NCBI GenBank assembly: GCA_024102975.1
Contig: JAGFJD010000080.1
Coordinates: 20,473-84,472, forward strand
Length of the DNA: 64,000 bases
From: Phaeodactylibacter sp.
GTDB taxonomy: Bacteria; Bacteroidota; Bacteroidia; Chitinophagales; Saprospiraceae
Direction of reading: 5' to 3'
Positions within the stretch are counted from its first letter, which is position 1. Each line of letters opens with the position of its first letter. The translations under genes and the position numbers were made by a program. The notes under the pieces were generated by a model. It did not search any database. It had not been told where the DNA came from and worked only from the letters and a program-made list of their open reading frames with translations. This document shows, one piece after another, positions 51,977-60,433 of this stretch.

Positions 51977-52278
51977 TTTTTCTGTTTCCCCGCCCACAGC
52001 CACTGGTGCTGCATCGCCCAGTCTTCTTTCCGGATGAAGGTAAGCGGAACGTATTCATCGGTCGGCATTCCAATATGGTAGACAACCCATTCGTCATCGT
52101 ATTCGCGAACCAGGCCGCGCACACAATCCACCCGGTTGTCCGTTTCCATCCGGCAGTCTGCCCAACGGTATACTTCCACCCGGTAGTGAAATTTGTGGCG
52201 TTGGCCGTTCATCGTCATTTCGATCTCGATATCCTGCTTGCCAGGAACATTGGGGAGGGGAATGGCTAAATTAAGCAT
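51973..52278 (-). CDS. Small conserved-looking protein at the head of the kinase/phosphatase block
   Basis: The 101-residue protein has no signal peptide or membrane segment. It is beta-rich (EIEMTMNGQRHKFHYRVEVY, EWVVYHIGMPTDEYVPLTF) and tryptophan-rich at the end (WAMQHQWLW). I do not recognise it. It is translationally coupled to the phosphatase gene through an ATGA overlap (51973-51976), so it belongs to the same operon and could be a cytosolic partner or regulator. The 188 bases upstream to the Gfo/Idh/MocA gene end (52467) should contain the block's promoter; no clear consensus is visible. Confidence 0.65.
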   Translation of the reverse strand: MLNLAIPLPNVPGKQDIEIEMTMNGQRHKFHYRVEVYRWADCRMETDNRVDCVRGLVREYDDEWVVYHIGMPTDEYVPLTFIRKEDWAMQHQWLWAGKQKK

Positions 52279-52466
52279 AATCGGATGATTTTATGGAAGA
52301 AAATTGCTGAAGGCAACGGAAGATGCTTCTCTAAAATTAAGAAGTTTTCCTTTGCCACCGGCAGCAATTACTCCTTTTTTTTAACAATAATGCAACCCTC
52401 CATGATCAACCGCGAACGCGCCCTGGATTACCTCAATACCGGCGGCCAAAAATGCCTCGCCAAAAA

Positions 52467-53813
52467 CTACAGCTTCGGCAGTGCCCAGCCGTTGTGGTAT
52501 TCTGTGGCAATAAGCGCGCTGGCTTCTTTGTCGTCTTTAAACAAGCCCATGCGGTCATCCCAATGGATTTTCCGGCCGGTTTTGTAGGCGATGTTGCCCA
52601 TCTGGGCGTTGATGGCAGCGATGCCGCCGGTTTCGATGCCGCACTTCAGCATGCCGGGGTCGTTGGCCCGGATGGCGTCCACAAAATTCTGGGCGTGGTC
52701 TTTAACGTAGTCGGCATCCCTGCCTATATCCTGCCTTGGTATGGCCTCCACTTCATACTTCTTCATGCCGTCCTCATTCTGAGTTTCGGGGATGACTTCC
52801 CACCCCTGCCGGTTGACCACCAGGGTGGCGTGGTTGCCGATAAAGGCGATGCCTTCCGTCCGGCCGTAGTTGCCGTTGTCGATGCCGGTGGCGTGTTCCC
52901 ACAGCATGGTGAAATCTTCGTATTCGAAGATGGCCTGCAGGGTGTCGGGCGTCTCGGAGGCGTCGTCCGGATAAGCCAGCTTGCCGCCGGATGCCATGAC
53001 CGATTTGGGGGCTTTGGCCTGCATGGCATACAGGGCGATGTCGATCTCGTGTACGCCCCAGTCGGTCATCAGGCCGCCGGCGTAATCCCAGAACCAGCGG
53101 AAGTTGAAATGGAAGCGGTTGGGGTTGAACGGGCGCTTAGGCGCCGGCCCCAGCCACATGGCGTAGTCCACGCCTTCGGGTGGGGCGCTGTCGGGCAGGA
53201 CGGGCACGGGCTTCATCCAGCCCTGGTAGGCCCATGTTTTCACCAGGCGGATTTTGCCCAGCTTGCCGGAGCGCACGTAGGCGATAGCGTCTTCATAATG
53301 ACCTCCACTGCGCTGCCACTGGCCTACTTGCACCACCTTGCCGGACTTCCTGCCCGCCGCCATCATGATGCGGCACTCTTTGATGGAGTTGGCAATGGGC
53401 TTTTCGACATAAACGTGCTTGCCGGCCTGCACGGCGTCGACCATCATCAGGCAGTGCCAGTGGTCGGGCGTGCCGATGATGACGGCGTCGACGTCCTTAT
53501 ATTCCAGCAGCTTCCGGTAGTCGCCGTAATTACGGGGAGCGTATCCCTGTATCTTTTTTGCCTCGGCTGTTCGCTCTTCCATTACCCCCCGGTCTACATC
53601 GCACAGGGCCACACATTCCACGCCATCCACCATAAAGTGGCGCTTCATATTGGTCCAGCCCATGCCTTTGCAGCCGACGACGGCCACACCCAGTTTTTCA
53701 TTAGGGGAAATCTTCTTCCGGTTGGCGGCAATCAGTTCGACGGGCAACATGCCGGCCAGGCCCATGCCGGCGGCAGCAGTGGAGGCCTGACGGAGGAATC
53801 TTCTGCGTTTCAT
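52467..53813 (-). CDS. Gfo/Idh/MocA family oxidoreductase with Tat signal
   Basis: This 448-residue protein begins with a twin-arginine signal (KRRRFLRQASTAAAGMGLAG), so it is exported folded with its cofactor. The Rossmann part has VAVVGCKGMGWTNMKRH and VIIGTPDHWHCLMMVDAVQAGKHVYVEKPIA in pieces (the EKP motif carries the catalytic Lys). The C-terminal domain has FRWFWDYAGGLMTDWGVHEID. Members oxidise or modify sugars or glycosidic bonds with tightly bound NAD. Substrate unknown, and no sugar gene neighbours help. ATG at 53813 follows an AT-rich stretch. Confidence 0.93.
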   Translation of the reverse strand: MKRRRFLRQASTAAAGMGLAGMLPVELIAANRKKISPNEKLGVAVVGCKGMGWTNMKRHFMVDGVECVALCDVDRGVMEERTAEAKKIQGYAPRNYGDYRKLLEYKDVDAVIIGTPDHWHCLMMVDAVQAGKHVYVEKPIANSIKECRIMMAAGRKSGKVVQVGQWQRSGGHYEDAIAYVRSGKLGKIRLVKTWAYQGWMKPVPVLPDSAPPEGVDYAMWLGPAPKRPFNPNRFHFNFRWFWDYAGGLMTDWGVHEIDIALYAMQAKAPKSVMASGGKLAYPDDASETPDTLQAIFEYEDFTMLWEHATGIDNGNYGRTEGIAFIGNHATLVVNRQGWEVIPETQNEDGMKKYEVEAIPRQDIGRDADYVKDHAQNFVDAIRANDPGMLKCGIETGGIAAINAQMGNIAYKTGRKIHWDDRMGLFKDDKEASALIATEYHNGWALPKL

Positions 53814-53963
53814 CGTTTTGTTTTTTATCCTGAATAGCTACGTATCCCTGAATGTACCTATTTTTCAGCAGGAATGAAGCCGATAGCCCGTTTTATTGAT
53901 ATATAACTGAAGCCAGCCTGTCCACTAACCTTGTCCATAGATAGCAAAAGGTGCGGCTATGTT

Positions 53964-54007
53964 ATTTTGGCCTATGTGAAAATGCCTGTGCGGCCTATGT
54001 GTCAAAA
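53964..54007. repeat. GGCCTATGTG repeat
   Basis: TTTTGGCCTATGTGAAAATG and CGGCCTATGTGTCAAAAG hold two direct copies of GGCCTATGTG, with TTTTG and CAAAA as inverted flanks. It belongs to the ACATAGG-type family seen at 12158 and 38351. It lies 15 bases after the 3' end of the M28 peptidase gene (minus strand). Confidence 0.55.
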
Positions 54008-54021
54008 GCGATCCGGAACAA

Positions 54022-55611
54022 TCACTTCACATCTACCCTGATGCGCTCCTCCCGGTTGGCCAGTTCCCAGGCCGTGTAAAACACCAGTTGCCCGATCTTG
54101 GCCATCTTGTCGAACTGAATTTTGTCGACGGTGTCTGAGGTGCGGTGATAATCGGGATGGGTGCCGTTGAAGAAGAAGATGGCGGGGATGCCGCGCTCGG
54201 CGAAATTATAGTGGTCGGAGCGGTAGTAGTAGCGGTTGGGGTCGTCCTCAGCGTTGTAGGTGTAATCCAGCTCCAGTTTGGTGTACGTGGCGTTGGCCTG
54301 CTCATTGATCTGATGCAGCTCGGTGCTCATCCGGTCCGAGCCGATGACGTAGATGTATTCGGGGTTGTCCTTGTGTTTTTCGTCTACCCGCCCCACCATG
54401 TCGACATTGATGTTGGCGACGCAGTTTTCCAGCGGGAATACCGGGTGGTCTACGTAGTACTGCGACCCGAGCAGGCCTTTTTCCTCGCCGGACACCAGCA
54501 TCAGCAGCACGCTGCGCCGGGGGCCGAGGCCCTGCTTTTTGGCCTCCGCCAAAGCCTCGGCAACTTCCAGGACTGTGGAAGTGCCCGACCCGTTGTCGTC
54601 GGCGCCATTGTAGATGGAAGAACCCCGGCGGCCCAGGTGGTCGTAATGGGCAGTGATCACGAGCAGTTCTTCCTTCAGTTCCTCATCTGTTCCTTCCACA
54701 TATCCCAGCACGTTCTCGCCCAATACCTGCCGTTTGAATTTATCCTGCTGTACCGTGAGTTTACACTTCAGGGCCACCGGTTTTGACTTTCCCTTTTTCT
54801 GCATATTTTTCCGGGCGCGGATCACTTTTTTATAATCATCGCCCAGGATTTCCCTGGCGATTTTGGCAGTGATGAAGAAATTGTTGGCGTAATGCTGCTC
54901 CGGCTTCTCCCCTTCGCCGTACTGCAGGCCGGTGCTGAAGATGGCCCGCCGGGCCTCGGCCACATTCTTCTTGAAATCACTATCGATGATCAAAACCAGG
55001 CTGGCCCCTTTCTGCCGGGCCAGCCGCAGCTTTTTGCGCCAGTCCGACGCCCAGTCCGAGAGTTCCTTTGTACCGGTTACCTGGGACGTGCCGGCGCCGT
55101 CGACCGGTTCTCCGTCATAGATGAGCAGGGCCTTGCCGCTCACGTCCAGACCTTCGTAGTCGTCATAGCGTTCCGATTCGATGCCGTAGCCGAGGAACAG
55201 GACTTCCCCGAAGCTGGATTCCGGAAGGCTGGCGTTGGCAGAGGGGTAGGCGTAGTAATCCCAAAGATGCCGGTAGCTTTCCCCGTTTACCGCCATGGCG
55301 ATGCGGTTCCAGCTTTCGGCGGTGAATGCTATCCGTTGAAAGTAGGAAGTATCGCCCACCACTGCCGGCAGTCCATACCCGGCAAAGACGCCGGCGATGT
55401 ATTCGGCGGCCATTTTCTGGCCAGGCTGGCCGGTTTCCCTGCCCTCAAATTCATCGGAAGCTAAAATGGAGAGGTGTTCCCGCAGGCCCTCGCCGGTGAT
55501 CAGCTCTCCGAACATTTGGGGAACGGCCCCGGCTTGTTCCGGGGTGGGCTGATATTGACTGTATACCGGCAGGAAGAAGGCCAGGAGCAGGGCGGTTGCG
55601 AATTGTCTCAT
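54022..55611 (-). CDS. Secreted M28-family zinc aminopeptidase with PA-like insert
   Basis: The 529-residue protein has a signal peptide (about 1-18, FFLPVYSQ). A PA-like domain occupies about residues 120-290 (GEVLFLGYGIES, GKALLIYDGEPVDG). The M28 catalytic domain follows: ITAHYDHLG (zinc His-x-Asp), YNGADDNGSG (bridging Asp), LVSGEEKGLLGSQYY (catalytic Glu-Glu), NINVDMVGR (zinc Asp) and YRSDHYNFAERGIPAIFFFNG (last zinc His). All five zinc and catalytic positions are present. It cleaves N-terminal residues of peptides outside the cytoplasm. No T9SS domain is seen, so periplasmic. It is monocistronic. Confidence 0.94.
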   Translation of the reverse strand: MRQFATALLLAFFLPVYSQYQPTPEQAGAVPQMFGELITGEGLREHLSILASDEFEGRETGQPGQKMAAEYIAGVFAGYGLPAVVGDTSYFQRIAFTAESWNRIAMAVNGESYRHLWDYYAYPSANASLPESSFGEVLFLGYGIESERYDDYEGLDVSGKALLIYDGEPVDGAGTSQVTGTKELSDWASDWRKKLRLARQKGASLVLIIDSDFKKNVAEARRAIFSTGLQYGEGEKPEQHYANNFFITAKIAREILGDDYKKVIRARKNMQKKGKSKPVALKCKLTVQQDKFKRQVLGENVLGYVEGTDEELKEELLVITAHYDHLGRRGSSIYNGADDNGSGTSTVLEVAEALAEAKKQGLGPRRSVLLMLVSGEEKGLLGSQYYVDHPVFPLENCVANINVDMVGRVDEKHKDNPEYIYVIGSDRMSTELHQINEQANATYTKLELDYTYNAEDDPNRYYYRSDHYNFAERGIPAIFFFNGTHPDYHRTSDTVDKIQFDKMAKIGQLVFYTAWELANREERIRVDVK

Positions 55612-55693
55612 AATAATGGATTGGCTACGGATAAAACGAATAAGAATTTCCCTTTAGTACAGGCCTCCTGAAGGTAGCCCGTCCGAAAAATGA

Positions 55694-55726
55694 CGATCGC
55701 CAGCCGGGTGCATGGGCTGGCGATCG
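55694..55726 (-). terminator. Intrinsic terminator after rpiB
   Basis: CGATCGCCAGCC (55694-55705) and GGCTGGCGATCG (55715-55726) form a perfect 12-bp stem with a 9-base loop. On the minus strand it is followed by TCATTTTT. It lies 30 bases after the rpiB stop and ends the DUF2723-rpiB transcript. Confidence 0.85.
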
Positions 55727-55755
55727 AAGATATTCTTTTGTGGATATTGGATTAC

Positions 55756-56253
55756 TTAATAATAACGCCGGAATACGTCCGCCGATTGCCATTCGCTGCG
55801 TTTCTTCTCTTGCTTTTCGCCGGGATTGATCTTCTCTACCCGGCGGGCGTGGCGCCCTCCTTCAAACTCGCTGGCCAGAAACGCCTCCACCATGGCCAGC
55901 GCCATTTCTTCGGTAACGAAGCGGACGGGGATGGACAGGACGTTGGCGTCGTTGTGCTGCCGGGCCAGGCGGGCCAGTTCCTCGTTCCAGCAGATGGCGG
56001 CGCGGACGTCCCGGTGCTTGTTCACCGTCATCGCAATTCCGTTGCCGCTGCCACACAGGACGACACCCATGGCGGCTCTCCCCGCCCCGACTTCTTCAGC
56101 AACCGGATGGGCGAAGTCGGGATAGTCGACGGATTCCGCAGAGTTGGTCCCGAAGTCGACCACTTCGATGCCTTTTGACCGCAGCAGGCTCGCGATGCTG
56201 TTTTTGTAGGGAAAGCCCGCATGGTCGCAGCCGATAGCTATTTTTTTATCCAT
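55756..56253 (-). CDS. rpiB: Ribose-5-phosphate isomerase B
   Basis: The 165-residue protein has IAIGCDHAGFPYKNSI at the N-terminus (the Asp-His pair of the active site), VVDFGTNSAESVDYPDFA, and GVVLCGSGNGIAMTVNKHRDVRAAICWNEELA read in pieces, where Cys65 is the catalytic base of the RpiB type. The C-terminal half has HNDANVLSIP. It interconverts ribose 5-phosphate and ribulose 5-phosphate in the cytosol. The basic C-terminal tail (about residue 145 on) is longer than in E. coli RpiB. The start ATG 56253 lies 4 bases after the DUF2723 stop, so the two genes are co-transcribed. Confidence 0.96.
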   Translation of the reverse strand: MDKKIAIGCDHAGFPYKNSIASLLRSKGIEVVDFGTNSAESVDYPDFAHPVAEEVGAGRAAMGVVLCGSGNGIAMTVNKHRDVRAAICWNEELARLARQHNDANVLSIPVRFVTEEMALAMVEAFLASEFEGGRHARRVEKINPGEKQEKKRSEWQSADVFRRYY

Positions 56254-56257
56254 GCCT

Positions 56258-59200
56258 CTACTGGTTTCCGGACGGCGGAGCAAAGTTTTCCGTCGCCTGT
56301 ATCTGGAACGGCTGGAACTTGGCCTGCAGTTCTTTGACAAATTCCGTATCCTGGTTCTGGCTCGCATCCCGCAGCAGGTCGTCCTTGGTGCGCATCGCCA
56401 GCAGGTATTCGGTTTCGAAGCTCGAATCCAGCACGTCCGGGTCTATGGAGTTGTAAAACCGCAGGTGGCTGGCCACCCGGTCGGCCAGTATGGCCATGTG
56501 TGGTTTGGCCTTATCATAGGCGTCCGCCGTCAGATATACGCTGATCATGTAATAGGCCCGGTAGTCGTAAGGGAAATTCATATCGGGGAAAGCCTCGAAA
56601 TACTTGTCGATCAAGTCTGTAGCCTGTTGCTTCTTGCCTTCCTGCAGCATTTTCAGGGCCGCCCGGCGCATGCTCAGCTGGTGGCTCTGTACGCTGGGAG
56701 CATAGGAGCGGTCGACGAACATGTCGTACTTGTCGAAGTTGCCCCAGCGGAATTTCTCCATCACATTCTCATAGACGGCATCCGTATTCACCCCTCCGCT
56801 GCCGATGATGCCGTACTGCGGCTCGCTCGGCGTGCGTTTGGGCACGATGCGCAGGGCCAGGCCTTCCAGCTCGAGGTAGTCGTCCAGCCCGAAGAGCTTG
56901 TCCTGCCGGCAGGTCACCGCAAAGTAGATGGGCCGCTCCCAGAGGTTGGAGGAGATGATGTCGAGGATAGCCACTTCATCTTTAATGAGATAATCTTTTC
57001 CCTGTAGCTTAAGCGGAATGGCGGAGACGATACTGGCCGTGTCTTCGATGCCGGCTACGCCGCTGGCCAGCACAGCTTCCCGGTTGACGGGAATGAACAC
57101 GTTCTGGGTCCGGTAGTGGCTTTCGATCTCCCGGCCCGACTGGGTGGGCAGGGGGTGGTCTTCGCCGATGAAGCGGAGGAAGTCCTCCAGCGTTTGCGGG
57201 CGGTCCTGTCCGCTGGGGTTATAGTAGAAGACCTGGTTCCGCAGTTTGCCACGCAGGGCGTCTTTGGGGATGGACATTTTGATCGGCGGCGAGTCGTTTA
57301 CCCTGCGGCGCAGCAGGTTGATGTACCAGTCGACCGCGATGAGGCTCAGGTTGACCACCCGCACGTCCTTGCGGATGCCTTCCACTTCCTGGGCATACCA
57401 GAGCGGGTAGGTATCGTTGTCGCCGTAAGTAAAGATGATGGCGTTGGGTTCGCAGCTGTTCAGGAAGTTGGAGGCGTAATCGCGGGCGCCGGCATGGTGG
57501 ATGCGGCTGTGGTCGTCGAAGTTTTGTGTGCCCATGAGCACGGGGGCGCTCAGGACAACGACGGAGGCCAGCGCCGCCGCTACCGGGCCGCTTTGCCCGA
57601 TCCGTTCCCGAAGCTGTTCGAAGAGGGCGAGCACAGCCATGCCGATCCAGATACAATAGGTGAATATGGAACCCACCAATACGTAATCCCGCTCCCGGGG
57701 TTCGTTGGGCGGCTGGTTGGAATAGATGGTAATGCCGATGCCGGTGATGATGAAAAGGGCCAGCACGGCCAGCGCCTCGTTGTTCCGTTGCCTGAAATGG
57801 AAGAAAGCGCCGATGATGCCAAACAGGAAAGGCAGCAGGTAGTATTTGTTGCGCCCTTTGTCGTTTTTTATAGCGGGGGGCAGCTCGCTCTGGTTGTACA
57901 GGCGCCAGCTGTCCAGGAAAGAAATGCCGGAAATCCAGTGGCCGCTGGATTTATCCCAGGGGTAGAATCCCTGCTCGCCGTTCTGGCGGCCGGCGAAATT
58001 CCACATGAAATAGCGCCAGTACATCCAGCCCAGCTGGTAATTGAACATGAACTTGATGTTATCGGCCTGGTTGGGGCGGCCGGGAGGCAGAGGGGCATTG
58101 GGGTCGAGGCCCATCCATCGCTTATAGAGGGAGGGCCTGCCCTGGGTGTAATCGCCCATCCGGGGGAAGAGCATCTTATCGGCGTCGCGGTAGACGTAGG
58201 AAATCTTTTGGTCTACGATCTCATAGTGGCCGTCCACCTCGCCGTAGCGGTCTTCTGTTTCCGACTGGATGGGTTTGGCGTCGAAGTGCGGCCCCCGCAG
58301 CAGCGCGCGCTCTCCGTACTGCTCGCGGTTGAGGTAGGGAATGAGGCGCATGGCGTCCCGGGGATCGTTCATATTGATGGGCGGGTCGGCATTGGCGCGC
58401 ACGACGATGACGCCGATCGTGGAAAAGCCGATGACCACCAGGGTAGCGCCGACGATCAGGTGCTGCAGTGCCAGGCTCCGCCTCTGGTGGGCGTAGCGCA
58501 GGCCGAGGAAGATAACGGCGCCGATGATCAGGAGGGTCGGAACAATGCCGGAATTGATGGGCAGCCCCAGACTGTTGACCGTAAACAGTTCCATAGCGCC
58601 CCACAGCTTCGGTATCCCGACGATCACCAGCGACTGAATGGCGACAATGGCCAGTGCCCCGGCACCCACGGCGGCAAGCGTGCCCTTCCAGGTGTGGTTT
58701 TCGTATTTCTTATAATAATAGAAAAGCGCCAGGGCCGGAAAGGTGAGGATGCTCAGGAGGTGAACCCCGATCGACAAGCCGGCGGCGTATATGGCAAAGA
58801 GGAACCAGCGGTCGGCCGACTGGTTGTCGGGCAGGCTGTACCATTTCATCATCGACCACAGGGTCAGCGTGGTGAAGAAGGTAGACATGGCGTACACCTC
58901 CCCTTCCACTGCGGAGAACCATACCGATGTGGCAAAAGCCGTAGACAGGCCGGCGGCCAGGCCGGCGCCCGCCAGGGCAACCGACTGCCCGGAATCCAGC
59001 GCTCCTTCCCGCCCCACCAGGGCGAGGCGGCCGAGAATGATGGTGACCCAGCAGATGAACGTTGCCGCAAAGGCCGTGCAGAGGCCGGACATGAGGTTGA
59101 CCGCAAAGGCGATGTCGGCAGGGTCGTCGGAAAAGACCTCGGCAATCCAGGCGAACATGCGCCCGACAATCATGAACAGCGGCGCTCCCGGGGGGTGTAC

Positions 59201-59344
59201 GACCTGCAGCTTGTAAGCGCCGAGGATAAACTCCCCACAATCCCAAAGGCTGCCGGTGCGTTCTGCCGAGAAGAAGTAGACCGTCATCGCGATGGCAAAA
59301 ACCAGCCAGCCGGCAGCGGTATGTAGACGTTTCATTGATCCCAT
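56258..59344 (-). CDS. DUF2723 large membrane protein (GT-C-like)
   Basis: The 1028-residue protein has about a dozen membrane segments in the first 600 residues. DUF2723 is at the start: TVYFFSAERTGSLWDCGEFILGAYKLQVVHPPG in pieces, with the acidic D-C-G-E motif and PPGAPLF as in GT-C glycosyltransferases. The C-terminal part is periplasmic (FDDHSRIHHAGARDYASNF, NDTYPLWYAQEVEGIRKDVR), ending with TPR-like helices. The family is typical of Bacteroidota and is thought to act in envelope glycosylation; T9SS-linked glycosylation has been discussed for some members. Start ATG at 59344, or 59335 three codons in. It is cotranscribed with rpiB. Confidence 0.92.
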   Translation of the reverse strand: MGSMKRLHTAAGWLVFAIAMTVYFFSAERTGSLWDCGEFILGAYKLQVVHPPGAPLFMIVGRMFAWIAEVFSDDPADIAFAVNLMSGLCTAFAATFICWVTIILGRLALVGREGALDSGQSVALAGAGLAAGLSTAFATSVWFSAVEGEVYAMSTFFTTLTLWSMMKWYSLPDNQSADRWFLFAIYAAGLSIGVHLLSILTFPALALFYYYKKYENHTWKGTLAAVGAGALAIVAIQSLVIVGIPKLWGAMELFTVNSLGLPINSGIVPTLLIIGAVIFLGLRYAHQRRSLALQHLIVGATLVVIGFSTIGVIVVRANADPPINMNDPRDAMRLIPYLNREQYGERALLRGPHFDAKPIQSETEDRYGEVDGHYEIVDQKISYVYRDADKMLFPRMGDYTQGRPSLYKRWMGLDPNAPLPPGRPNQADNIKFMFNYQLGWMYWRYFMWNFAGRQNGEQGFYPWDKSSGHWISGISFLDSWRLYNQSELPPAIKNDKGRNKYYLLPFLFGIIGAFFHFRQRNNEALAVLALFIITGIGITIYSNQPPNEPRERDYVLVGSIFTYCIWIGMAVLALFEQLRERIGQSGPVAAALASVVVLSAPVLMGTQNFDDHSRIHHAGARDYASNFLNSCEPNAIIFTYGDNDTYPLWYAQEVEGIRKDVRVVNLSLIAVDWYINLLRRRVNDSPPIKMSIPKDALRGKLRNQVFYYNPSGQDRPQTLEDFLRFIGEDHPLPTQSGREIESHYRTQNVFIPVNREAVLASGVAGIEDTASIVSAIPLKLQGKDYLIKDEVAILDIISSNLWERPIYFAVTCRQDKLFGLDDYLELEGLALRIVPKRTPSEPQYGIIGSGGVNTDAVYENVMEKFRWGNFDKYDMFVDRSYAPSVQSHQLSMRRAALKMLQEGKKQQATDLIDKYFEAFPDMNFPYDYRAYYMISVYLTADAYDKAKPHMAILADRVASHLRFYNSIDPDVLDSSFETEYLLAMRTKDDLLRDASQNQDTEFVKELQAKFQPFQIQATENFAPPSGNQ

Positions 59345-59469
59345 TGAGTGTTCCTGTTGTTTAATCTATCCCACCTTGCTGTAAAGTGCTGCGTATCAAT
59401 TGCACTGTGGGTTTAACTAATTGAACTGCAAAAGTAAAAAATTATTGCTGATAAATTGTATCGCTCAAA

Positions 59470-59546
59470 ATAAGGCAGATTGCAACAAAAGCCTTATTAT
59501 CATCATCCTGTTGAGAGAATCCTCCCGACGGGCGATTCTATTTTTT
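59470..59546 (+). promoter_or_regulatory. Two leader hairpins ahead of the DUF4834-rluA-rsmG operon
   Basis: ATAAGGC (59470-59476) pairs with GCCTTAT (59491-59497). AGAATC (59516-59521) pairs with GATTCT (59534-59539) and is followed by ATTTTTTTG, a terminator-like arrangement 15 bases before the gene at 59562. Read as a leader, this could be an attenuator. No leader peptide is obvious. Confidence 0.4.
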
Positions 59547-59561
59547 TGAAAAACGATCCGC

Positions 59562-59750
59562 ATGTTACTCAAATGGTTATTTACCGGCCTCATCATTTAT
59601 GCCCTGTACAAATACTTCTTCGGCCCCAACGCGCTCGGCAGCGGAAGCAACGAACAGGAAAAGCAACACATCGATTATGAACAACCGCCCCGGAAAAAGG
59701 CCGCCGGCAGCGAGGAAGACGAATACATAGATTATGAAGAAGTCGACTGA
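59562..59750 (+). CDS. DUF4834 family small membrane protein
   Basis: The 62-residue protein has one N-terminal membrane helix (LLKWLFTGLIIYALYKYFFG) and a hydrophilic acidic tail ending EEDEYIDYEEVD, with a repeat of the word (H/Y)IDYE at two sites (HIDYEQPP, YIDYEEVD). This is the DUF4834 pattern of Bacteroidota. Function unknown. Its stop overlaps the next gene's start by 17 bases, so it is translationally coupled to the RluA-type gene. It is preceded by leader hairpins. Confidence 0.85.
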   Translation: MLLKWLFTGLIIYALYKYFFGPNALGSGSNEQEKQHIDYEQPPRKKAAGSEEDEYIDYEEVD

Positions 59751-60432
59751 AGCGCCGGAGGAATTCCCGATCGGGCAACTGGTGCTGTACAAGAACAACC
59801 AGCTCATCGCCTTCAACAAGCCGGCCGGCCTTCCGGTACAGGAAGACAAGACCGGCGACCGGGCACTGATCAACCTGGGAGAGATTTACTGCAAGTCGAA
59901 GCTTCACCTCGTTCACCGGCTCGACCGGCCCGCCAGCGGGGTTACGCTGTTTGCGAAAACAAACGGAGCGCTGGTGAGCCTCAACGAACAGTTCCGGCAA
60001 CGGCAGGTGGAGAAAACCTACCTGGCGGCCGTACAGGAAAAGCCGCCCAAGGATGAAGATACCCTGACCCACTTCCTGAAGAAGGACGGAAGGAGCAACC
60101 GGGCCCTGGCATACGGGCAGGAGCAGCCGGGCAGCAAAAAAGCCGAACTGGCCTACCGCTACCTGGGCAGCACCGACCACTACCACCTGCTGGAGATCAG
60201 GCTGCACAGCGGCCGCCACCATCAGATCAGGGCACAGCTGGCGGCCATCGGCTGCCCGATCAAGGGCGATGTCAAATACGGCGCCCGGCGCGGCAACCCC
60301 GGCCGGTCCATCCACCTGCACGCCTGGAAGCTGCGCTTCCTCCATCCGGTGTCCGGCGAATGGGAAGAGGTGGTGGCCCCGCTGCCGGAGGGCGACCCGG
60401 TCTGGCAGGCCCTCCTGGAAAAAATATCATAA
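59734..60432 (+). CDS. RluA-family pseudouridine synthase (second copy)
   Basis: The 232-residue protein has LIAFNKPAGLPVQED, the active-site motif VHRLDRPASGVTLFAK (Asp at about residue 72), LNEQFRQRQVEKTYLA, and GRHHQIRAQLAAIGCPIKGD in the C-terminal part, followed by HLHAWKL. It makes pseudouridine in rRNA or tRNA; the target is not known. It shares the same compact domain as the 13520-14179 product but is clearly distinct. It lies between DUF4834 (17-base overlap) and rsmG (1-base gap), so all three are one operon with an rRNA-modification theme. Confidence 0.93.
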   Translation: MKKSTEAPEEFPIGQLVLYKNNQLIAFNKPAGLPVQEDKTGDRALINLGEIYCKSKLHLVHRLDRPASGVTLFAKTNGALVSLNEQFRQRQVEKTYLAAVQEKPPKDEDTLTHFLKKDGRSNRALAYGQEQPGSKKAELAYRYLGSTDHYHLLEIRLHSGRHHQIRAQLAAIGCPIKGDVKYGARRGNPGRSIHLHAWKLRFLHPVSGEWEEVVAPLPEGDPVWQALLEKIS

Positions 60433-60433
60433 T

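Noticed and set aside
52393..52470. Possible + strand gene start (MINRERALDYLNTGG) before the Gfo/Idh/MocA 3' end
   Set aside because: It looks like the beginning of a protein but runs antisense into a certain gene after about 25 codons. At most a remnant; not supportable as a feature.
57116..59326. 736-aa + strand ORF opposite DUF2723
   Set aside because: GC-rich antisense shadow; rich in Gly, His, Asp and Gln without membrane or domain pattern, while the minus strand matches DUF2723.
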